Assembly (NCBI GenBank): GCA_903908265.1
Contig: CAIVRI010000088.1
Span: 1 to 64,000, forward strand
Origin: an uncultured Pseudomonadota bacterium
GTDB lineage: Bacteria; Pseudomonadota; Gammaproteobacteria; Steroidobacterales; Steroidobacteraceae
Direction of reading: 5' to 3'
DNA length: 64,000 nucleotides
The notes beneath the pieces are model-generated. The model ran no database searches, was not told where the DNA came from, and worked only from the letters and a program-made list of their open reading frames with translations. Position numbers and translations under genes: made by a program. This document shows positions 63,892 through 64,000 of this stretch, piece after piece (positions within the stretch are counted from its first letter, which is position 1; each line of letters starts with the position of its first letter).

Positions 63892-64000
63892 TCACCCGGC
63901 ACTCGCCGGATGGTCCATCCAGTTGCCGTGCACGGGCATGCGCGGGATGATGTGTGCCCGGATCGCCCGTTGGAGTGCCTGCATGCCTCGCTTCTCCCGA
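63892..64000 (-). other. Possible 3' end of a gene entering from the right edge
   Basis: On the minus strand a frame open to the window edge reads REKRGMQALQRAIRAHIIPR and PVHGNWMDHPASAG, then TGA at 63894-63892. The composition is protein-like but too short for a family call. It may be a true C-terminus or chance. Confidence 0.25.

Noticed and set aside
63680-63895. 71-aa minus-strand ORF near the right edge
   Set aside because: Ala/Gly-rich without motif and no RBS; probably non-coding.

Overview
The window is moderately GC-rich, gene-dense bacterial chromosome. It carries rimP-nusA-infB-rbfA-truB, YaeQ, a CstA-YbdD pair, FeoAB and an XanA/XanB-like GDP-mannose pathway. This points to a Gammaproteobacterium, probably near the Xanthomonadales/Steroidobacterales/Nevskiales. 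That placement is inferred from gene content only. I recognised no tRNA, rRNA, CRISPR array, prophage or intact insertion sequence.

Layout. 0.1-3.1 kb: a decayed higBA toxin-antitoxin pair, then a secreted metallo-beta-lactamase-fold hydrolase and a secreted amidohydrolase. 3.9-7.9 kb: a tightly coupled stressosome operon with a globin-type RsbR sensor, RsbS, a fused RsbT-RsbX switch kinase/phosphatase and a hybrid histidine kinase. 7.9-19.3 kb: yaeQ, an S9 peptidase, a chemoreceptor, an allene-oxide-cyclase-like barrel protein, a nitronate monooxygenase/enoyl-CoA hydratase pair, a lone PAS protein and a DUF885 protein. 19.3-22.5 kb: a minus-strand run that reads as one unit: small secreted Gly/Pro-rich repeat peptide, JmjC-type oxygenase, STAS-kinase fusion, peptide deformylase. 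22.7-27.1 kb: cstA-ybdD-MFS transporter and uppP. 27.1-29.5 kb: feoA-feoB plus a small CxxC membrane protein. 29.6-33.8 kb: manB-manC-ugd for GDP-mannose and UDP-glucuronate. 33.9-39.8 kb: the conserved transcription/translation operon behind a leader hairpin. 40.3-44.9 kb: a 2-oxoacid:acceptor oxidoreductase operon with its own FAD/Fe-S NAD(P)H module. 45-57 kb: a fatty-acid-hydroxylase-family protein, DUF1345, a serine hydrolase coupled to a three-repeat beta-barrel protein, a prolidase-like amidohydrolase, a ureohydrolase with its sodium symporter, an acyltransferase, a phosphoesterase and a secreted lipase. 57.4-63.6 kb: a small membrane protein, the malonate transporter genes madLM, a YtcJ-type amidohydrolase, an SDR, a PAS gene broken by an amber codon, and a Tat-exported DUF917 protein.

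The gene set suggests a peptide- and amino-acid-using heterotroph: S9 peptidase, three exported amidohydrolases, CstA, ureohydrolase/symporter and malonate uptake. It also has elaborate environmental sensing. The most unusual parts are the stressosome with a fused RsbT-RsbX and a variant RsbS phosphorylation site, and the repeat-peptide/JmjC/STAS-kinase/deformylase cassette. I regard the latter as the best candidate for an undescribed system, but its function is unproven.
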